DNA of 39,374 nt, from contig NZ_JPMI01000426.1 of NCBI RefSeq assembly GCF_000733295.1, forward strand, positions 1 to 39,374. The letters are read 5' to 3'. The DNA comes from Archangium violaceum Cb vi76 (lineage in GTDB: Bacteria > Myxococcota > Myxococcia > Myxococcales > Myxococcaceae). Of this stretch, positions 26,758 through 35,042 are shown piece by piece. Position 1 is the first letter of the stretch. Every line of letters starts with the position of its first letter. Below the pieces are notes generated by a model that saw nothing but the letters and a program-made list of their open reading frames with translations, was not told the DNA's origin and did no database searches. A program made the position numbers and the translations under genes.

Positions 26758-27783
26758 ATGAATGTCTCCCCCGTGCTCGACAGGCAGCCGCTCGTGACGG
26801 TGACCTCCGATGGGCTCTACTGCCCACCAGGGGATTTTCACATCGACCCCTGGCGGCCGGTGGCCCGCGCCCTCATCACCCACGCGCACGGGGACCACGC
26901 CCGCTGGGGAAGCCAGCGCTACCTGGGCACGAGTCCCTCCGTGGGCCTGCTGCGCAAGCGCCTGGGAGCGGAGGCGAACATCTCCACGCTCGGCTACGGC
27001 GAGCGGCTGAAGCTCGGAGACGTGACGGTGAGCTTCCACCCCGCGGGCCACGTGCTGGGCAGCGCTCAAATCCGCATCGAGCACCGGGGCGAGGTGTGGG
27101 TGGTGTCCGGCGACTACAAGCGCGATCCGGACCCGACGTGCCTGCCCTTCGAGCCCGTGCGCTGCGACACCTTCATCACCGAGGCCACGTTCGCCCTGCC
27201 CATCTACCGCTGGGACGACACGCGGCTCGTCGCGCAGGAGGTACTGCGCTGGTGGGACGGCAACCGCGAGGCGGGCCGGGCCTCGGTGCTCTTCTGCTAT
27301 GCACTGGGCAAGGCCCAGCGGCTGCTCGCCGAGCTGGCCCGGCTCACGGACCGCGAGGTGCTGGTGCACGGCGCCACGCACGCGCTGGTGGAGTGCTACC
27401 GCGAGGCCGGCGTGCGGATGCTCCCCACCCGCCCTGTTTCCGAGATGGAGAAGGGGACTTCGTACGCGGGAGCGCTCGTGCTGGCGCCGCCCAGTGCCGC
27501 CGGCTCCACGTGGATGCGCCGCTTCGGCGAGCACGAGACGGGTTTCGCCTCGGGGTGGATGCGGGTGCGAGGCAACCGGCGGCGCCGGGGTTATGACCGG
27601 GGCTTCGTCCTCTCGGACCACGCGGACTGGCCGGGGCTGCTGCGCACCGCGAAGGAGACGGGCGCCTCGCGCATCCTCGTCACCCACGGCTCCAGCGACA
27701 CGCTCGCGCGCTACCTGCGCGAGAACCTGGGCCTCGACGCCGCACCGCTCTCCACCCCCTTCGAGGGCGAGACGGAGGACTGA
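26758..27783 (+). CDS. Ligase-associated DNA exonuclease (metallo-beta-lactamase/beta-CASP)
   Basis: A protein of 341 residues from the ATG at 26758. The metal-binding motif THAHGDHARW (H42, H44, D46, H47) and the later FHPAGHVLGSAQIRIEHRGEVWVVSGDYKRDPDPT mark a beta-lactamase-fold exonuclease. A beta-CASP-like region (VLFCYALGKAQRLLAEL) follows, then FVLSDHADWPGLLRTA and HGSSDTL at the C-terminus. It is the first gene of the four-gene ligase-associated DNA-damage-response cassette found in many bacteria. The next gene begins 3 bases after its stop. The family is predicted to process DNA ends before ligation. The divergent 175-base upstream gap presumably holds the cassette promoter, but no clear -35/-10 stands out. 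Confidence 0.93.
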   Translation: MNVSPVLDRQPLVTVTSDGLYCPPGDFHIDPWRPVARALITHAHGDHARWGSQRYLGTSPSVGLLRKRLGAEANISTLGYGERLKLGDVTVSFHPAGHVLGSAQIRIEHRGEVWVVSGDYKRDPDPTCLPFEPVRCDTFITEATFALPIYRWDDTRLVAQEVLRWWDGNREAGRASVLFCYALGKAQRLLAELARLTDREVLVHGATHALVECYREAGVRMLPTRPVSEMEKGTSYAGALVLAPPSAAGSTWMRRFGEHETGFASGWMRVRGNRRRRGYDRGFVLSDHADWPGLLRTAKETGASRILVTHGSSDTLARYLRENLGLDAAPLSTPFEGETED

Positions 27784-27786
27784 CCC

Positions 27787-29382
27787 GTGCACCGGCTCGC
27801 GGATCTCTACGAGGCGCTCGACGCCACCACCTCCACCAACGCCAAGGTGGAAGCCCTGGTGGGCTACTTCCGGGACACGCCCCCCGAGGACGCCGCCTGG
27901 GGACTGTTCTTCCTCACCGGCCGCCGCCTCAAGCGCCTCATCCCCTCGAAGGCCCTGCGCCAGTGGGTCCGCGAGCTGACCGATACCCCCGAGTGGCTCT
28001 TCGACGAGACGTATGCCGTCGTCGGCGACCTCGCCGAGGTCATCGCCCTCCTGCTCGACCAGACCGAGCGCCCCGCCGCCACCGAGGAGCTGCCCCTGTC
28101 CCGCTGGATGGAGGAACGTGTACTGCCCCTCGCCGGGCTCTCCCTCCCCGAGCAGCGCGAGCGCGTCACCGGCTGGTGGCACGTGCTCCCCCGCCGCGAG
28201 CTGTTCCTCTTCAACAAGATGCTCACTGGTGAGCTACGCGTCGGCGTCTCCGACACGCTCGTGGTCCGCGCCCTCGCCCAGCACGCGGGGCTGCCTCCGG
28301 CCGCCGTGTCCCACCGGCTCATGGGCACCTGGGCGCCCTCGCGCGCCTTCTTCGAGCAGCTCATCGCCCCGGATGTCTCCGATGGGGACCGCTCGCGACC
28401 CTATCCGTTCTACCTCGCCAGCCCGCTGGAGCAGCCCCCCGCCCAGCTCGGCGAGCGCGACGCCTGGCTCGTCGAGTGGAAGTGGGATGGCATCCGCGGC
28501 CAGCTCATCCGCCGCCAGGGCGGTGTCTACCTGTGGAGCCGCGGCGAGGAGCTCATCACCGAGCGCTTCCCGGAGATCGCCGAGGCCGCCGCCAGCCTCC
28601 CCGATGGCACCGTGCTCGATGGCGAGGTGCTCGCCTACGCCGGCGGGCAACCCCTCCCCTTCAGCCTCCTCCAGCGCCGAATCGGGCGCCAGAAGCTCAC
28701 CGCCAGGGTGCTCGCCGAGGCTCCCGCCGCCTTCATGGCGTACGACCTGCTCGAGCAGGAGGGACAGGACCTCCGCGGGCTGCCCCTGCGGGAGCGACGT
28801 GCGCGTCTGGAGGCGCTGCTGCGCGACCGGCCGATGTTCCCCGTGTCACCGGTCATCACGGCCCCCACGTGGGAATCCCTCGCCGAGGCCCGGCATGAGT
28901 CCCGCTCGCGCAACGTCGAGGGATTCATGATCAAACGCCTCGAGTCCCCCTACCAGCACGGCCGCAAGCGCGGGGACTGGTGGAAGTGGAAGATCGATCC
29001 CTTCACCGTCGATGCCATCCTGCTCTACGCGCATCCCGGCCACGGGCGGCGGGCCTCGCTCTACACGGACTACACGTTCGCCGTCTGGAAGGGCGAGGAA
29101 CTGTTGCCCATCGCCAAGGCGTACTCGGGCCTGACGGACGAGGAGATCGCCAGGCTCGACCGGTGGATCCGCGCGCATACCCGCGAGAAGTTCGGCCCCG
29201 TCCGCTCCGTCGAGCCCCTCCAGGTCTTCGAGCTCCACTTCGAGGGCATCGCCGCTTCTCCCCGCCACAAGTCAGGGATTGCCTTGAGGTTCCCTCGCAT
29301 TGCCCGCTGGCGCTCGGACAAGACCCCGCGTGACGCGGATTCGCTCGAGCGTCTCGAGGAGCTGCTCCATGCCCCCGCGTAG
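27787..29382 (+). CDS. ATP-dependent DNA ligase of the ligase-associated repair cassette
   Basis: A protein of 531 residues with a GTG start; GGAGG is 8 bases upstream, inside the preceding stop region. The N-terminal helical domain (about 1-200) is typical of the cassette ligases. The adenylation domain starts near 210, with VEWKWDGIRGQL carrying the nucleotidyl-lysine K232, then LDGEVLAY, the motif IV-like GFMIKRLESPYQHGRKRGDWWKWKID, and an OB-fold to the end. It catalyses ATP-dependent nick sealing via an AMP-lysine intermediate. Its last 14 bases overlap the start of the helicase gene, so the two are translationally coupled. Confidence 0.95.
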   Translation: MHRLADLYEALDATTSTNAKVEALVGYFRDTPPEDAAWGLFFLTGRRLKRLIPSKALRQWVRELTDTPEWLFDETYAVVGDLAEVIALLLDQTERPAATEELPLSRWMEERVLPLAGLSLPEQRERVTGWWHVLPRRELFLFNKMLTGELRVGVSDTLVVRALAQHAGLPPAAVSHRLMGTWAPSRAFFEQLIAPDVSDGDRSRPYPFYLASPLEQPPAQLGERDAWLVEWKWDGIRGQLIRRQGGVYLWSRGEELITERFPEIAEAAASLPDGTVLDGEVLAYAGGQPLPFSLLQRRIGRQKLTARVLAEAPAAFMAYDLLEQEGQDLRGLPLRERRARLEALLRDRPMFPVSPVITAPTWESLAEARHESRSRNVEGFMIKRLESPYQHGRKRGDWWKWKIDPFTVDAILLYAHPGHGRRASLYTDYTFAVWKGEELLPIAKAYSGLTDEEIARLDRWIRAHTREKFGPVRSVEPLQVFELHFEGIAASPRHKSGIALRFPRIARWRSDKTPRDADSLERLEELLHAPA

Positions 29383-31927
29383 GCGCTCACGGAGCGGCAC
29401 GGGTCTTCGTGTAGACCCTCACCCCGTCCCTCTCCCAGAGGGAGAGGGCTCAACCCGGGTACACGAGGCACCCTCACCCCCGTCCCCTCTCCCGGAGGGC
29501 GAGGGAAGGGAACTCCTCTCCTGGTTCAGGGGACAAGGGTGGGAACCGTTTCCCTTTCAGCTCGAGGCCTGGGAGGCGTATGCCCACGGGCGAAGTGGGC
29601 TCATCCATGTGCCCACCGGCGCCGGGAAGACCTATGCCGCCTATATCGGGCCCCTCGCCGAGGTCGCCCGGCATCGACAGAAAGGGTTGCAGATCCTCTA
29701 TGTCACTCCCCTGCGTGCCGTCTCCCGGGACATCGAGCTCGCGCTGAACGCACCGCTGTCCGCGCTCGACGCCGACATCACCGTGGAGAGCCGCACCGGA
29801 GATACTTCCTCTTCCGTGCGCCGCCGCCAGCGCGAGCGGCTCCCCGAAGTCCTCATCACCACGCCCGAGTCACTCTCGCTCCTCTTGTGCAATGAGCGCG
29901 CGCACGAGCTCTTCGCCACTCTGCGCTGTGTCATCGTCGACGAGTGGCACGAGCTGCTCGGCTCCAAGCGTGGCACCCAGGTGGAGCTCGCCCTCGCCCG
30001 GCTGCGCCGCTTCGCGCCCGCCCTGCGCACCTGGGCCCTCTCCGCCACCCTCGCCAACCTCGACGAGGCCGCTCGGGCCGCCGTGGGCCCCCACGTCACG
30101 CCCACCTTCATCCGCGCCGGGCTCGACCGCCCCGTCCGCGTCGAGACCCTCCTGCCCGACTCCGTCGATGCCTTCCCCTGGGCCGGGCACCTCGGCTTCG
30201 CCATGCTGCGCAAGGTGGCGGATTGGCTCGACCCCGAGCGCTCCACCCTCCTCTTCACCAACACGCGCTCCCAGGCCGAGCGCTGGTACGAAGGCCTCCG
30301 CTTCCTCCACCCCGAGTGGGAGGACGTCCTCGCCCTCCACCACGGCTCCATCGACCGCGAGGCCCGCGAGCGCGTGGAGGGTGGGCTCAAGGACGGCAGC
30401 GTGCGCCTCGTCGTCGCCACGTCCTCGTTGGACCTCGGGGTGGACTTCGGCCCGGTGGAGCGCGTGGTGCAGGTGGGCAGTCCCAAGGGCATCGCCCGCA
30501 CCCTCCAGCGCGCCGGCCGCAGCGCCCACCGCCCCGGCGCCACCGCGCACCTGCTCTTCGTCCCCACCCATGCCCTCGAACTGGTGGAGATGAGCGCCGC
30601 CCGCGAGGCGCTCTCCCGGTGCGAGGTGGAGCCCCGCGCGCCCCTCCGCCAGCCGTTGGATGTGCTCGCCCAGCACCTCGTCACCTGCGCGCTCGGTGGT
30701 GGATTCACCCGCGACGCCCTGCTCGCCGAGGTGCGTGACACGCTCGCCTACCAACAGCTCTCCGAGGAGGACTTCGACCGCACCCTCGTGCTGGTAACGG
30801 AGGGCGGCCCCACGCTGCGCGCCTACCCGCAGTTCCGCCGCGTCCAGCGGCTGGAGGACCGGTACGTGGTGGCGGACACGCGCGTGGCCCGGCTCCACAA
30901 GCTCAACGTGGGCACCATCTCGGCCAACGCCTCGGTGGAGCTGCGCTACCTGAAGGGCGCCCGGCTCGGCACCGTGGAGGAGTCCTTCGTGAGCCGCCTG
31001 CGCCCGGGCGACACCTTCCTCTTCGCCGGCAAGCGGCTCGAGTTCCGCCTCATGAAGGACCTCACCGCCTACGTGAAGGCCGCGAAGGAGCGCGCCTCGG
31101 CCACGCCCCGCTGGAGTGGAGGACGGCTGCCCCTCTCCGGTTCGCTCGCCGCCGCCGTGCGCCGGACCTTCCATGCCGTGCGCCACGGGCAGCTCACCAC
31201 CGCCGAGTTGGAGGCGGCCCGCCCCGTGTTGGAGGCCCAGGCCCGCCTGTCCCGGCTGCCCTCGCGCGACACATGCCTGGCGGAGCTGTGCCAGACGCGC
31301 GAGGGCCACCACCTCTTCCTCTACCCCTTCGAGGGCCGGCTGGTGCACGAGGGCCTCGCGGCGCTGCTGGCCCTGCGCCTCACGCGGCTGCAGAAGGCCA
31401 CCTTCAGCCTGGCGGTGAACGACTACGGCCTGGAGCTGCTCACGCCCTCGCCCTTCCCCTTCGAGGAGGCGCTGCGTCCGGCGCTCTTCACCCGCGAGCG
31501 GCTGGTGGAGGACATCCTCGAGAGCGTCAACCTGGGCGAGCTGGCGCGGCGCCAGTTCCGAGACGTGGCGCGCGTGGCAGGATTGGTGCTGCCGGGGCTG
31601 CCCGGGGCACGCAAGTCCACGCGACAGGTACAGGCGAGCGCGGGCCTCCTCTATGACGTCTTCGCGCGCTACGAGCCGGACCATCTGCTGCTCGCCCAGG
31701 CGCGGCGCGAGGTGTTGGAGCAGCACTTCGAACAGGTACGGCTGGTGAGCGCGCTCGAGCGACTGGGGGGTTCGCCGCTGGAGTGCATCCACGTCCCACG
31801 GCCGACGCCGCTGGGCTTTCCGCTCGTCGTCGAGCGAATCGGCGCCACCGTTTCCAACGAATCGCTGCTGGAGCGTGTGGAGCGAATGAAGGAGAAATGG
31901 CTGCGAGAGGACTCCCTGTCCGCCTAG
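29369..31927 (+). CDS. Ligase-associated Lhr-type DEXH helicase with REP-encoded N-terminus
   Basis: From the ATG at 29369 (GAGGAG 7 bases upstream, inside the ligase 3' end) the protein has 852 residues. The only later in-frame start is deep in the Walker A region, so the first 60 residues must be translated. Helicase motifs: Q-like FPFQLEAWEAY, Walker A VPTGAGKT (K87), DEWH (191-194), ALSATLANLDEAAR, TLLFTNTRSQAERWYEGL, VVATSSLDLGVDFG, QRAGRSAHRPG. A WH/Lhr core and C-terminal domain follow, as in bacterial Lhr. It is a 3'-5' DNA helicase by family. Oddity: residues about 15-27 and 35-46 (PHPVPLPEGEG; PSPPSPLPEGEG) are the translation of two REP-like palindromes. Confidence 0.93.
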   Translation: MPPRRRSRSGTGLRVDPHPVPLPEGEGSTRVHEAPSPPSPLPEGEGRELLSWFRGQGWEPFPFQLEAWEAYAHGRSGLIHVPTGAGKTYAAYIGPLAEVARHRQKGLQILYVTPLRAVSRDIELALNAPLSALDADITVESRTGDTSSSVRRRQRERLPEVLITTPESLSLLLCNERAHELFATLRCVIVDEWHELLGSKRGTQVELALARLRRFAPALRTWALSATLANLDEAARAAVGPHVTPTFIRAGLDRPVRVETLLPDSVDAFPWAGHLGFAMLRKVADWLDPERSTLLFTNTRSQAERWYEGLRFLHPEWEDVLALHHGSIDREARERVEGGLKDGSVRLVVATSSLDLGVDFGPVERVVQVGSPKGIARTLQRAGRSAHRPGATAHLLFVPTHALELVEMSAAREALSRCEVEPRAPLRQPLDVLAQHLVTCALGGGFTRDALLAEVRDTLAYQQLSEEDFDRTLVLVTEGGPTLRAYPQFRRVQRLEDRYVVADTRVARLHKLNVGTISANASVELRYLKGARLGTVEESFVSRLRPGDTFLFAGKRLEFRLMKDLTAYVKAAKERASATPRWSGGRLPLSGSLAAAVRRTFHAVRHGQLTTAELEAARPVLEAQARLSRLPSRDTCLAELCQTREGHHLFLYPFEGRLVHEGLAALLALRLTRLQKATFSLAVNDYGLELLTPSPFPFEEALRPALFTRERLVEDILESVNLGELARRQFRDVARVAGLVLPGLPGARKSTRQVQASAGLLYDVFARYEPDHLLLAQARREVLEQHFEQVRLVSALERLGGSPLECIHVPRPTPLGFPLVVERIGATVSNESLLERVERMKEKWLREDSLSA
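29414..29450. repeat. REP-like palindrome, copy 1
   Basis: The core has a perfect 9-base inverted repeat CCCTCTCCC (29428-29436), loop AGA, GGGAGAGGG (29440-29448), preceded by CCCTCACCCCGT. It lies inside the start of the helicase gene and is translated as part of PHPVPLPEGEG. The same palindrome recurs at 29469-29506 and, inverted, at the window end. It could form a strong RNA hairpin. Similar dispersed repeats are common in high-GC proteobacterial and myxobacterial genomes. Confidence 0.8.
29469..29506. repeat. REP-like palindrome, copy 2
   Basis: A second copy of the same element (CACCCTCACCCCCGTCCC, then CTCTCCC, a short loop, and GGGCGAGGG), with one mismatch in the stem (t/c) compared with copy 1. 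It sits 18 bases after copy 1 and is also inside the helicase frame, translated as PSPPSPLPEGEG. The pair forms a direct-repeat doublet with same-sense orientation. Confidence 0.78.
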
Positions 31928-32583
31928 GCGGCACCGAGGTGGAGCTGCGCCCCGAGCGCGCCCTGTACTGGCCCGAGGGCGGCGTGCTGGCGGTGGCGGA
32001 TCTGCACTGGGGCAAGCCGGAGAGCTTCCACCAGCACGGGATTCCGTTGCCCCCCGAGGTGCTGGAGGACGACCTCGCGCGGCTCTCCGCCGCATTGCGT
32101 GCCACGGGGGCTCGCCGGCTGCTGCTGGTGGGGGACCTGATCCACTCGCGCCGGGGCGTCACGCCCGAGGTGGTGCGACGCGTGGCCGACTGGCGCACGG
32201 AGCACGACGTGGAGATGGTGCTGGTGCGCGGCAACCACGATCGGCACCTGGACGCGCTGCCCGCCGCGTGGCGCATGGAGATGATGGAGCCGCACCTCGA
32301 CGAAGGCCCCTTCCGCTTCGCCCACCACCCGGAGCCCGCGCGGGGACACTACGTCTGGGCGGGCCACCTCCACCCCACGGTGCGTCTGAGCACGGGAGCG
32401 GACCGGCTGCGCCTGCCGTGCTTCCACCTGGGCACGAGCGTGGGCGTGTTACCCGCCTTCAGCGCCTTCACCGGAGGCATGGACATCCACCCCCGTGCGG
32501 GCGAGCGCCTGTTCGCCATTGCCGGAGACGCCGTGGTGGAAGTGCCATCTCCGCGCTCAACCCGTGGAGCCCGCGGCCGATGA
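31897..32583 (+). CDS. pdeM: Ligase-associated endonuclease PdeM (metallophosphoesterase)
   Basis: A protein of 228 residues from the ATG at 31897 (AAGGAG just upstream), overlapping the helicase end by 31 bases. The calcineurin-like phosphoesterase motifs are complete: ADLHWGK (D35, H37), LLVGDLIHSRRG (D80), VRGNHD (N113, H114), FAHHPEP and WAGHLHP. In the ligase-associated cassette this is the phosphodiesterase/endonuclease partner of the helicase, ligase and exonuclease. The C-terminus (VVEVPSPRSTRGARGR) runs close to the start of IS630-like debris, so the final residues may have been altered by the insertion. Confidence 0.93.
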   Translation: MAARGLPVRLGGTEVELRPERALYWPEGGVLAVADLHWGKPESFHQHGIPLPPEVLEDDLARLSAALRATGARRLLLVGDLIHSRRGVTPEVVRRVADWRTEHDVEMVLVRGNHDRHLDALPAAWRMEMMEPHLDEGPFRFAHHPEPARGHYVWAGHLHPTVRLSTGADRLRLPCFHLGTSVGVLPAFSAFTGGMDIHPRAGERLFAIAGDAVVEVPSPRSTRGARGR

Positions 32584-32618
32584 GTCCAGTGGAGTGTCCT
32601 ACAAATTTTTCGACATAA

Positions 32619-32930
32619 TCAGGAGCGGTGTCGGTCGATCCATTCGTGCATCTTGGAGCGAGTCCAGGACCAGGTGAACGGGTGGGCGTAGAGGTGATTG
32701 TACTCTGGCCAGTTGGAATCGAGGTGGTCATTGTCCCAGATGATGAGGTGGACGCGACGCGCCTCGCGGTGGCCCCCCAACAGTTGGGGGAGCAGCGCGC
32801 ATAAGTTGGCGGAGCCGTTGCGCTCCGAGCACCAGCCGAGCATCTGGCCAGAGTGCACCACCAGCCTGGCCAGGAAGTTCACCGGGCCGTGGCGCGTGTA
32901 CTCGAACTCATCCGACCCAATTATTCCCAT
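32619..32930 (-). pseudogene. IS630-family transposase remnant with internal deletion
   Basis: On the minus strand the frame from about 32930 down to the stop at 32619 encodes FEYTRHGPVNFLARLVVHSGQMLGWCSER...RVHLIIWDN, then DHLDSNWPEYNHLYAHPFTWSWTRSKMHEWIDRH. These are the two separated ends of an IS630-type DDE transposase, the catalytic-Asp strand and the C-terminal WxxYNHLYAHPFTWSW tail, joined near 32730 with the middle missing. The N-terminal DDE region is absent too. Just beyond the stop, the AT-rich 32599-32620 stretch (tacaaatttttcgacataat) could be the IS terminus. It lies between pdeM and the DUF1016 nuclease. Confidence 0.7.
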
Positions 32931-32978
32931 GGAACAACTCAAGCTCGCCTCACACGGCGCGTCCGACGAGGAGGCGTC

Positions 32979-34214
32979 ATGAGCTCGCGCAAGACAGCTG
33001 GGCGTCCGCCGCGCGCGACGAACAAGCCCAAGACGGGCAACTCGAAGAAAGCCGCAGCACCGCTGCGACAATTGCCGGGCGCCGCCGTGGAGAAGACCGA
33101 CCGCATGCCCGGCGCCCACCTCGAGGCCGGGGTGGCGACGCTCGTGCGCGACATCGGCACGATGATCGACGCCGCGCGGAGGCAGGTGTCGGTCACCGCG
33201 AACGCCGCGCTCGTGACTCTGTACTGGCAGATCGGCCACCGTGTCCGTACGGAGGTGCTCGAAGGGCAGCGAGCGGAGTACGGCGTCCAGCTCGTGCCCA
33301 CCGTGGGCAAGCAGTTGGAGGCTCAGTACGGGCGAGGCTTCGGCGAGAAGAACCTGCGCCGGATGGTGCAGTTCTCCGCGGTCTTCCCCAACGTGGAGAT
33401 TGTCGCAGCGCTGCTGCGAGAATTGGGTTGGACCCACTTCACGATGCTCATCCCGCTCAAGGATCCGCTGAAGCGCGAGTTCTACGCCGAGATGTGCCGA
33501 GCCGAGCGATGGAGCACCCGTGACCTGCGACAGCAGCTCGACGGCATGCTGTTCGAGCGCACGGCGCTCTCGAAGAAGCCGGAGGCGCTCATCCGCAAGG
33601 AGCTGTCCGCGCTGCGAGAGAAGGGCGAGCTCTCGCCGGCGCTCGTGTTCCGTGACCCGTACATGCTCGACTTCCTTGAGCTCGCCGACACGTACAGCGA
33701 GAAGGACCTCGAGTCGGCGATCCTCCGCGAGATCGAGCGCTTCCTCCTTGAGCTGGGGGCGGGATTCGCCTTCGTCGAGCGGCAGAAGCGCATCACGCTC
33801 GACGGCGACGACTACTACCTCGATCTCCTGTTCTTCCACCGGCGCATGCAGCGGCTCGTCGCCATCGAGCTGAAGATCGGCGACTTCAAGCCCGCCGACT
33901 CCGGGCAGATGGAGCTGTACTTGCGCTGGCTCGACCACCATGAGCGCCAGCCATCCGAGCAGCCCCCGCTCGGCATCATCTTGTGCGCGGGCAAGAAGCG
34001 CGAGACGGTCGAGTACCTGGACCTCGACACGAGGGGCATCCATGTCGCCGAGTACCTGACGGAGCTGCCCCCTCGTGAGGTGCTCGAGGAACGCCTGCAC
34101 CGTGCCATCGAAGCAGCGCGGAACCGGCTCGTGCTGGAGGCCGGCATCGACGCCGCGATCGACATCGCCCCAACACGCGGCGCGACGCCCAAACGCAAGA
34201 GGCACAAGAAGTGA
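32979..34214 (+). CDS. YhcG/DUF1016 family PDDEXK nuclease
   Basis: A protein of 411 residues from the ATG at 32979 (GAGGAGG 4 bases upstream). A basic Lys/Arg-rich N-terminal tail (1-45) is followed by the DUF1016 N-terminal helical domain (VATLVRDIGTMIDAARRQVSVTANAALVTLYWQIGHRV...) with KNLRRMVQFSAVFPN and WTHFTMLIPLKDP. The C-terminal PD-(D/E)XK nuclease domain contains DDYYLDLLFFHRRMQRLVAIELKIGDFKP, with D282, E297 and K299 as the metal/catalytic residues. The family is associated with mobile elements and restriction-like or conflict systems, but its function is not settled. The IS630 remnant directly upstream fits acquisition by transfer (inference). Confidence 0.92.
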   Translation: MSSRKTAGRPPRATNKPKTGNSKKAAAPLRQLPGAAVEKTDRMPGAHLEAGVATLVRDIGTMIDAARRQVSVTANAALVTLYWQIGHRVRTEVLEGQRAEYGVQLVPTVGKQLEAQYGRGFGEKNLRRMVQFSAVFPNVEIVAALLRELGWTHFTMLIPLKDPLKREFYAEMCRAERWSTRDLRQQLDGMLFERTALSKKPEALIRKELSALREKGELSPALVFRDPYMLDFLELADTYSEKDLESAILREIERFLLELGAGFAFVERQKRITLDGDDYYLDLLFFHRRMQRLVAIELKIGDFKPADSGQMELYLRWLDHHERQPSEQPPLGIILCAGKKRETVEYLDLDTRGIHVAEYLTELPPREVLEERLHRAIEAARNRLVLEAGIDAAIDIAPTRGATPKRKRHKK

Positions 34215-34269
34215 CGACGGCTCTGTCGCTCATCATCGTCTCGACGAAACCATCAGTCGCTCAAGGCCG

Positions 34270-34944
34270 TCATCCAGTCGGACTGCGGGCCGCCGCCATC
34301 ATCGCGTCCCAGAACATCTTCTCGTAGGCCTGGAAGAAGCGGGCCGCTCGGTGGAGCAACCGGGGTTCCACGCCCTGGTTCAGCCCCTCCTGGATGATGG
34401 GAAGAATGGCCCCTTCGAGGGGAGGCAGATTCGCGAAGCCATCCAGGAACACGGTCTCTTGTTCCGTGAAGCCATAACGCGCTCGCAGCGCGCGGCTCAT
34501 CCGCCCACAGGTGAGTCCCCACGCGGGGAAGTTCACCAGGATGCCCACCGCGAACTCCGCCACGGACACGTTCGCCGCCATCCAGGCCATGTTCGTGGCG
34601 TAGGCGAAGCCCTCGGGCGTGACCTCGTAGCGCTCCAGGTCTTCCCGCGTCATCCCCAACTTGCCAGCCAGCACCCGCAGGCCCTCCAGCGCGGCGAACT
34701 CGCCCTGCAGGAGGCCATTGAGAAAACCACCCGCGGACGTGTGGCCGAATCGCTGCACCATCATCGCCATCGAGCGCAGGTCACTCGTGGCCACGTGGTA
34801 CTGGGTTCCGGGAAACGCTCGCAGCGCGGCCACTGTCACTTCCCCCCGCTCCAGCGCCTCGGGATAGGGATGGTGGCGCAGTTGCTCGTCCACCTCCCGG
34901 AGTGCCTGGCTGATCTCCTTCACCACCTCGGCTGCTTTCCTCAT
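34270..34944 (-). CDS. TenA/THI-4-like (heme-oxygenase-fold) protein
   Basis: A protein of 224 residues from the ATG at 34944, chosen for GGAGGG 6 bases upstream; the open frame extends to 35064. It is all-helical, and its order of segments resembles TenA/PqqC/heme-oxygenase-fold proteins: EVDEQLRHHPYPEALERGEVTVAALRAFPGTQYHV, FLNGLLQGEFAALEGLRVLAG, WMAANVSVAEFAVGILVNFPAWGLTCGRM and ARFFQAYEKMFWDAM. Family members include thiaminase II (TenA) and di-iron/cofactor-binding relatives. The usual catalytic Cys/Glu residues of TenA are not confidently placed, so the substrate is unknown. It is divergent from the unknown 35043 gene. Confidence 0.65.
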   Translation of the reverse strand: MRKAAEVVKEISQALREVDEQLRHHPYPEALERGEVTVAALRAFPGTQYHVATSDLRSMAMMVQRFGHTSAGGFLNGLLQGEFAALEGLRVLAGKLGMTREDLERYEVTPEGFAYATNMAWMAANVSVAEFAVGILVNFPAWGLTCGRMSRALRARYGFTEQETVFLDGFANLPPLEGAILPIIQEGLNQGVEPRLLHRAARFFQAYEKMFWDAMMAAARSPTG

Positions 34945-35042
34945 GAAGGACCCTCCCTGGAGTGCAATCCCGCGACTCTCGCACTCCCCCGCTCCACATG
35001 AAGCATGTTTGACTCCCTCGCCGTCACCCAGGAGGCAAACGG

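Noticed and set aside
29414-29506. The paired palindromes as a small CRISPR array
   Set aside because: There are only two unequal copies with no spacer pattern, and the same element recurs singly and inverted at 39340, which fits a REP family.
29870-32095. A 741-codon antisense open frame opposite the helicase
   Set aside because: The translation is Arg/Glu/His/Gly repetitive and matches no family; the plus-strand helicase has complete motifs.
32698-32982. A 94-codon plus-strand frame before the DUF1016 nuclease
   Set aside because: It is antisense to the IS630 transposase remnant, whose translation is clearly transposase-like on the minus strand.
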